The translations under genes were made by a program, and so were the position numbers. The notes below the pieces were generated by a model. The model ran no database searches and was not told the origin of the DNA. It was given only the letters and a program-made list of their open reading frames with translations. A stretch of DNA of 64,000 nt, from contig CAJQLE010000004.1 in assembly GCA_905479105.1 (NCBI GenBank), positions 186,001 to 250,000 of the forward strand, read 5' to 3'. The DNA comes from an uncultured Flavobacteriales bacterium (GTDB lineage Bacteria > Bacteroidota > Bacteroidia > Flavobacteriales_G > Salibacteraceae). Positions 59,326 through 64,000 of the stretch are shown here, piece after piece. Each line of letters starts with the position of its first letter. The stretch's first letter is position 1.

Positions 59326-61375
59326 ATATATTTGGAATCAGGCACCTCTTTTTAGACTGATTTGGCCATTTGTTGGGGGTATTATTATTGCCGTTTTTCT
59401 TCCCGTTATAGAGTGGTCACTCATTGGGTTAAGTCTTGTGGTCTTTACTTGCGTTATCTTGGCTTTTGCGAGTTTGTCTTACAGGGCAGTTCCGTCTTTT
59501 CTAATGATCCTCTTATTTATTATTGGGTATGTCCATACCTCTTTATTGACAGAGCGTTTATCAGACAATCACTATTCAAACATTGATTTATTAGCCACTA
59601 AAAAGTTATTCCTTGGCGAGGTTGTCTCAAATCCAATCGAGCGAACCAAGAGTGTTAAGGTAGAATTGTTGCTTAGTGGTATTGCTGACAGTGGTGCTAT
59701 AGAGCATGTGGATGGTAGGATACTTGTTTATCTGCAATATGATTCGCTTGCCAAAGATTTGAGGTTCGGTGATGTGATCATGTTTAACTCAAGGCTCAAT
59801 GCTATTTCCTCACCGCTGAATCCTTCTGAGTTCAATTACAAGCGCTACATGCACTTTCATCAAATTAGTCACCAAGCTTATATCAAGTCAGGTGAATGGA
59901 GACTGATGAAAAATGGTGGCGGAATAATTAGATTGGCGCATCAAGCGCAGCAAAATGTTATTGATGTTTTACAGTATTATGGAGTGACTGACCGAGAGCT
60001 TGCCATTGTTGCAGCTTTATTGGTAGGTTACAAACACCACCTTACCTCAGATCAAGTCACAGCATTTGCGAGTGCTGGTGCCATGCATGTGTTGGCTGTA
60101 AGCGGATTGCATGTTGGAATAATCTTCATGATATTGAACTTGCTTTTCAAACCTCTTCTCAAAGTGAGGTATGGTAAATATCTGAAGGCGTTTCTTTTGC
60201 TTATTTCATTATGGGGTTATGCAGCAGTCACTGGTCTTTCGCCATCGGTGACAAGGGCTTGCACAATGTTCAGCTTTGTCATAGTTGGTCAGATGATTAA
60301 TCGTCACACCAATATTTTTAACACGATCGCCACCAGTGCTGTTTTTCTACTCATCCTTAATCCATTCTATATAGTAGAAGTTGGTTTTCAGCTGTCTTAC
60401 TTAGCAGTTCTTGGAATAGTATTACTTCAGCCACGTATCTATGAGTTGTGGAAACCAAAATATTGGCTAGTAGAAAAAATTTGGGCGATTACAGCCGTTT
60501 CAATGGCTGCTCAATTGGCTACATTTCCTTTGGGATTGCTCTATTTTCATCAATTTCCAAACTATTTCCTGCTGAGTAACCTGGTTGTTATTCCTGCTGC
60601 TACCGTGATTTTATGTGTGGGAATAGCACTTGTTACAATTCAATGGATACCGCTTCTTTCCTCTTGGTTAGGCTATTTACTTTATTTATTGGTGCACGGA
60701 TTGGACCGCTTCATTTCATGGGTAGAAGGTTTGCCAATGGCTTTGATACAAGGTATAGATATTGGAATCTGGGAGACTTACTTGATTTACCTTCTTCTTA
60801 TTTCGTTATCACTATTTATCATTACTAAACGCTTCAAATGGCTGCCTGCTACGCTCGTTTTATTGTGTGTGATTCAGCTCAATAACATCTTTGAGATGAT
60901 GGGTCAACGAACTCAAAGTAAAATGATCATCTACAGTGTTCGAGGAGACGAAGCGATTGATTTCATTGTCGGAAATGATCACGTATTTCTGGCAGATAGT
61001 TCACTCAGGAATGATTTTGAAAAAATGAGGTTTCATATACATCACAATTGGTGGCAGCATGACTTGAATGAGCCAATTGCATCTTTACCTGAACTCATCC
61101 AAACAAATGATTTAATGGAGTTCAGAGATCAGCGACTTCTTATTTTAAACGACTCTAATAGAGTATTAAACTCAATTGAAGTAGATCACCTTTTTGTTCA
61201 AGCTAGAACCTTACAGCATCCAAAAGAGGTTTTAGACAAGGTAGAAGCAAGCGTTGTACTGCTCTCGCAAAATTTAGATTGGAAAACAAGAAGTTATTGG
61301 GAAACCTTGCTCGAAGAAAAAGGAATAGACTATTGGAATATGAGAGAAGATGGGGCGTATGTTGTTGAATATTGA
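59309..61375 (+). CDS. ComEC/Rec2-type DNA-uptake channel, no recognisable metallo-beta-lactamase domain
   Basis: The 688-residue protein has N-terminal membrane helices (LFRLIWPFVGGIIIAVFL), a DUF4131-like OB domain (about residues 80-200), and the competence domain. That domain includes ELAIVAALLVGYKHHLTSDQVTAF and MHVLAVSGLHVGIIFMILN, near residues 225-270, and more helices to about residue 520. The C-terminal 160 residues show none of the HxHxDH motif of full-length ComEC, as in other Bacteroidota members. It should carry single-stranded DNA across the inner membrane. It overlaps the upstream gene by 17 bases. Confidence 0.9.
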   Translation: MLRKAKYIWNQAPLFRLIWPFVGGIIIAVFLPVIEWSLIGLSLVVFTCVILAFASLSYRAVPSFLMILLFIIGYVHTSLLTERLSDNHYSNIDLLATKKLFLGEVVSNPIERTKSVKVELLLSGIADSGAIEHVDGRILVYLQYDSLAKDLRFGDVIMFNSRLNAISSPLNPSEFNYKRYMHFHQISHQAYIKSGEWRLMKNGGGIIRLAHQAQQNVIDVLQYYGVTDRELAIVAALLVGYKHHLTSDQVTAFASAGAMHVLAVSGLHVGIIFMILNLLFKPLLKVRYGKYLKAFLLLISLWGYAAVTGLSPSVTRACTMFSFVIVGQMINRHTNIFNTIATSAVFLLILNPFYIVEVGFQLSYLAVLGIVLLQPRIYELWKPKYWLVEKIWAITAVSMAAQLATFPLGLLYFHQFPNYFLLSNLVVIPAATVILCVGIALVTIQWIPLLSSWLGYLLYLLVHGLDRFISWVEGLPMALIQGIDIGIWETYLIYLLLISLSLFIITKRFKWLPATLVLLCVIQLNNIFEMMGQRTQSKMIIYSVRGDEAIDFIVGNDHVFLADSSLRNDFEKMRFHIHHNWWQHDLNEPIASLPELIQTNDLMEFRDQRLLILNDSNRVLNSIEVDHLFVQARTLQHPKEVLDKVEASVVLLSQNLDWKTRSYWETLLEEKGIDYWNMREDGAYVVEY

Positions 61376-61416
61376 TTTTAGGAATGATGACTAATTTGGC
61401 TAGCGGATAAATAGAA

Positions 61417-62424
61417 TTAAAGAAAAAACCAAAAATGCTTTCCCTCAATAAAATGTAAATCGGTCAATTGCTTCTTTATTTCGGATCGTTCAGACGGATT
61501 ACTCACAACAACTAAGATCTGAGGGTTTTCGATATCCAGCGCTGAATTCTCACTTTCTAGCTTGATGCCATATATGTCTTTGCCGATTTTCTTTTCATTG
61601 TTGCAGACCCAACGTGGCGATGATTCCTGTTTATGTATCAATTTTATTAAGTCTTTCCCATTGCGTCCAGCGCCCCATACAACAAGAGGTCTTTCAAGAT
61701 CACGGTCAATTTTAAAGAAGTATTTCAGCTTCAGTTCAAAATATCTGTTGTCTTTGTATTCTTCCCATGTTCGTGATATTCGGTCAGTTCGATCACGCCA
61801 ATAGTGCAGTACTTTATCTAAAGGCACGATTTTAAATTGGGCCTGATAAAATTTAAAGCACAAGTCATAGTCTTCTGGATATATGTCTTCAAATCCCCCG
61901 ACATTAAAAAAGTCATCTTTGTGTATCAGCCAGCAATGTGAAGGGATAACGCACTCTCGATAGATTTCTCGGTAGTGACTTCCTTTTCGAGCAACTTCGT
62001 TTAGCCAGGCGTCATATCGTAAAAATCCTTCGCCTACTTCTCCTGTTTCTACAAAGTGTTTTGTTCCACCTGCTACGACATGGCCTTTGCCTTTCTTTTC
62101 CCATGCTTCAAGAAGGACGGCTAGTTTGTAGCTCGGCATTATATCATCAGCATCCATTCGGTTTAACAACTCACCTTTGATGTGCTTTTGAGCAGTGATT
62201 AATGCGGGATTTAGTTTTTTACCTTCGCTGAGGAAATAGTGAATTCGAGTGTCTTTAGCTTGATACTCTTTTATTATCTCAGCGGTTCTATCATTACTAT
62301 GATCATCAACAGCGATGAGTTCCCAATTGTCAAATGATTGCTCAATAATACTGTCTAGGCATTCCTTTATATATGGTTCAACATTTTTAGCTGCCATTAC
62401 AATGGATATCCTAGGGTTGCTCAT
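61417..62424 (-). CDS. GT2 glycosyltransferase with a C-terminal Rossmann-like domain
   Basis: The 335-residue protein has a family 2 catalytic domain: ISIVMAAKNVEPYIKECLDSIIEQSFDNWELIAVDDHSNDRT, and NRMDADDIMPSYKL with the DxD metal site near residue 95. The EDYDLCFKFYQ segment is also typical. After about residue 245 a short Rossmann-like domain follows: PLVVWGAGRNGKDLIKLI (GxGxxG) and the QILVVVSNPSERSEI stretch. This resembles the N-terminal part of PglD-type sugar acetyltransferases without the acyltransferase repeats. It is alone on the minus strand. The sugar is unknown. Confidence 0.87.
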   Translation of the reverse strand: MSNPRISIVMAAKNVEPYIKECLDSIIEQSFDNWELIAVDDHSNDRTAEIIKEYQAKDTRIHYFLSEGKKLNPALITAQKHIKGELLNRMDADDIMPSYKLAVLLEAWEKKGKGHVVAGGTKHFVETGEVGEGFLRYDAWLNEVARKGSHYREIYRECVIPSHCWLIHKDDFFNVGGFEDIYPEDYDLCFKFYQAQFKIVPLDKVLHYWRDRTDRISRTWEEYKDNRYFELKLKYFFKIDRDLERPLVVWGAGRNGKDLIKLIHKQESSPRWVCNNEKKIGKDIYGIKLESENSALDIENPQILVVVSNPSERSEIKKQLTDLHFIEGKHFWFFL

Positions 62425-62602
62425 AGCACGAATATCTAATTTTGAACGAGTGTCTAGAATTAAAGATTGAAACTCTGGTGTTTATCTCAAGAAACGTTAA
62501 GTACTTAACGAGAATAGATGTTGCTTATTTGTCAGAATATTGATTTTGTCTAGGCTCGTTAGAGTTAGATGAAGCATATTTGTGACTTCAAAAACCTACA
62601 GA

Positions 62603-62872
62603 ATGAACAAGGCTCTATTTTTCGCATCAGTTTTCGCTATAGCAACATCTATAACAATGACTTCTTGTAATAAAGATTACGATTGTAATTGTGCAGTCGA
62701 TCTTCCAGAACCAGTGGGAGTTTCATTAGATTTTGACACAACATTCACCTTTGAAAAGACAACAGAGGAATTGGCAACTACACAATGCAACGCATACGAA
62801 AGTGCTAGTTCAGTGTTGATTCCAAGTGGTGTTAGCTCTTCGGATGCTGATATTGTTTGTGAGCTAAAGTAA
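62603..62872 (+). CDS. Small cysteine-containing lipoprotein, 89 aa
   Basis: The ORF begins with GTG at 62582, but the ATG at 62603 starts a lipoprotein signal (MNKALFFASVFAIATSITMTSC). The mature part is about 67 residues with a CNKDYDCNCAV start and later Cys residues in TQCNAYES and DIVCELK. The four Cys after the lipid Cys could form two disulfides. I recognise no family. It is likely an envelope lipoprotein of unknown role. Confidence 0.65.
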   Translation: MNKALFFASVFAIATSITMTSCNKDYDCNCAVDLPEPVGVSLDFDTTFTFEKTTEELATTQCNAYESASSVLIPSGVSSSDADIVCELK

Positions 62873-62876
62873 GTGG

Positions 62877-63728
62877 TTAGATTTCAGACAGGGAAAACGT
62901 TTCACCTAGTCGAACGCCTTTTTCTGTGTGAATGACATTGCAGCATTCATTAACTGAGTCGTGCTCTAAAAATAGCACGTAGTTATTGTCGGCAGCTTCG
63001 TTTAAAAAACTTTCTTTTTCGGTCAATGTCAACAATGGCCTGGTGTCATAACCCATTACATATGGTAATGGAATATGACCTGTGCTTGGTAAAAGGTCTG
63101 CCATAAACACGACCTTTTTTCCTTTGTAATTGATGATTGGAATCATCTGCTTATCGGTGTGGCCATCAGCAAAAAAGACATCAATATCCTGAAAAGCGTT
63201 CTTGGTTCTGTTTCCATTTACATCAATCCACTTCAACTGACCGCTTTCTTGGATCGGTAAAATGTTTTCCTTCAAAAAGGAAGCTTTCTCTCTTGGATTA
63301 GGCTGAGTGGCCCATTTCCAATGGTTTTCATTGCTCCAAAATGTAGCCTTCTTGAATGCAGGGCGAAATGCATTTTTGGACGAATCAAATTCAATGGCAC
63401 CGCCACAATGATCAAAATGTAAATGGGTTAGAAATACATCCGTAATGTCATCTCTGTGGTAGCCTAGCTTTTTCAAATTACCGTCTAAACTGTCATCACC
63501 ATGCAGGTAGTAATGGCTAAAAAACTTCTCCGTCTGTTTGTTCCCAATGCCAGTATCAACGAGTATCAATCGATCTCCATCTTCAATGAGTAATGATCTC
63601 ATCGCCCATGTGCACAGATTGTTGTCGTCAGGTTGATTAGTTCTTGACCATAAGCTCTTGGGGACAACACCAAACATGGCTCCTCCATCTAACTTAAAGT
63701 ATCCAGTATTGAGTGAGTGAAGTTTCAT
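62877..63728 (-). CDS. Metallo-beta-lactamase-fold hydrolase
   Basis: The 283-residue protein shows the MBL metal site: DVFLTHLHFDHCGGAIEF (HxHxDH) near residue 104, an ADGHTDKQMIPII His near residue 190, and a MADLLPSTGHIPLP Asp near residue 213. The N-terminus is cytoplasmic-type (no signal peptide). The family includes lactonases and many unknown hydrolases, and the substrate cannot be told. It lies 15 bases after the fbaA stop, possibly in one transcript. Confidence 0.9.
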   Translation of the reverse strand: MKLHSLNTGYFKLDGGAMFGVVPKSLWSRTNQPDDNNLCTWAMRSLLIEDGDRLILVDTGIGNKQTEKFFSHYYLHGDDSLDGNLKKLGYHRDDITDVFLTHLHFDHCGGAIEFDSSKNAFRPAFKKATFWSNENHWKWATQPNPREKASFLKENILPIQESGQLKWIDVNGNRTKNAFQDIDVFFADGHTDKQMIPIINYKGKKVVFMADLLPSTGHIPLPYVMGYDTRPLLTLTEKESFLNEAADNNYVLFLEHDSVNECCNVIHTEKGVRLGETFSLSEI

Positions 63729-63743
63729 AATTCAAATAGGGGT

Positions 63744-64000
63744 TACAATTGCCAAACTTTGTTGGCATCGACACAATTCAAGTCATCGCAAGCACTCAAA
63801 AGTCTTTTTACTGTAGCTTTTTCACCTTCTCGAAGCCATTTTCTAGGGTCGTAAAACTTCTTGTTTGGCTTTTCTTCTCCTTCAGGATTTCCAAGTTGGC
63901 CTTGCAAATAATCGTGGTTTTTAGCTACAAATGCTCGTACTCCATCCCAAAATGCCCATTGTGTATCGGTGTCAATGTTAATTTTGATTACACCATAACC
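63744..64000 (-). CDS. fbaA: Class II fructose-bisphosphate aldolase, 3' end only
   Basis: The gene continues beyond the right edge and is absent from the ORF track. The 85 visible codons read GVIKINIDTDTQWAFWDGVR, YLQGQLGNPEGEEKPNKKFYDPRKWL and CVDANKVWQL, matching the E. coli-type (long) class II aldolase, including the IDTDTQW catalytic-loop region near the C-terminus. It cleaves fructose 1,6-bisphosphate in glycolysis and works in reverse in gluconeogenesis. Active-site residues upstream are not visible. Confidence 0.92.

Noticed and set aside
1-64000. CRISPR arrays, tRNA or rRNA genes, prophage or insertion sequences
   Set aside because: No direct repeat series, tRNA-like cloverleaf, rRNA-like stretch, transposase or integrase was recognised on either strand. 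The search was by eye, so short RNAs could be missed.

Overview
The window is chromosomal DNA from a member of the Bacteroidota, most likely a marine or freshwater Flavobacteriales or Cytophaga-like bacterium. This rests on low GC, three kinds of type IX secretion (T9SS) sorting domain, a SprB/CHU_C-like adhesin, family labels that are largely Bacteroidota-specific (DUF2723, DUF5606, DUF5777, DUF6702, COG3014, AIM24), an E. coli-type class II aldolase, few Shine-Dalgarno sequences, and promoter-like TAnnTTTG boxes with an upstream TTG. No tRNA, rRNA, CRISPR array, insertion sequence, prophage or integrase was recognised. The layout is ordinary, dense and short-operon.

Layout. 1-2 kb: partial GH3/beta-lactamase fusion (minus). 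2-4.6 kb: small membrane protein, GT2, ECF-type sigma factor and rsmG (plus). 4.6-9.3 kb: holA (minus) facing an overlapping trio of HsdR-N nuclease-fold protein, a miniature T9SS protein and a subtilisin. 9.3-12 kb: DUF5606, then a minus operon of S4 protein, GT4 and DUF6702. 12-18.6 kb: lectin/SprB-like adhesin, EamA transporter, alpha/beta hydrolase, ArsC-like protein and a second T9SS type B protein. 18.7-23.6 kb: membrane MutS homolog, then a five-gene envelope operon (two c-type cytochrome-like lipoproteins, OB-fold lipoprotein, YceI, DUF5777 barrel). 23.6-31 kb: sortilin-like beta-propeller, a tpx gene with an in-frame stop, AIM24 protein, MORN protein, ChaN-like protein, thioesterase and esterase. 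31-37.8 kb: an OmpA-domain ORF without signal peptide, FAH hydrolase, DEDDh exonuclease, a large TPR-PD40-OmpA protein and a 2-oxoacid dehydrogenase E2. 37.9-44.4 kb: TonB-dependent receptor, then a YfiR-TPR-SpoIIE phosphatase signalling operon and an OmpA-domain remnant. 44.5-53.4 kb: DUF2723 membrane protein, LpoB-COG3014 pair, SpoIID protein, and the surE-lpxB operon. 53.7-64 kb: Omp28-like T9SS protein, zinc metallopeptidase, DUF4139 protein, DinB, polytopic membrane protein, ComEC, GT2 fusion, small lipoprotein, MBL hydrolase and the 3' end of fbaA.

How genes work together. Much of the window serves the cell envelope: lipid A (lpxB), peptidoglycan (LpoB-like, SpoIID), surface glycans (three glycosyltransferases, DUF2723), T9SS cargo and OmpA-type anchors. 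The YfiR-TPR-SpoIIE operon looks like a periplasm-to-cytoplasm signalling unit. The cytochrome-YceI-DUF5777 operon looks like an envelope redox unit of unknown substrate.

The observations most worth following are: a GH3 domain that has lost its catalytic motifs, a T9SS sorting domain with almost no cargo, the interrupted tpx, a sigma-54-type -24/-12 site before lpoB, the YfiR-SpoIIE pairing, and OmpA-domain duplicates in different states of decay. I did not find a clearly novel defence or mobile system. All family calls come from reading motifs by eye; none was checked against a database.
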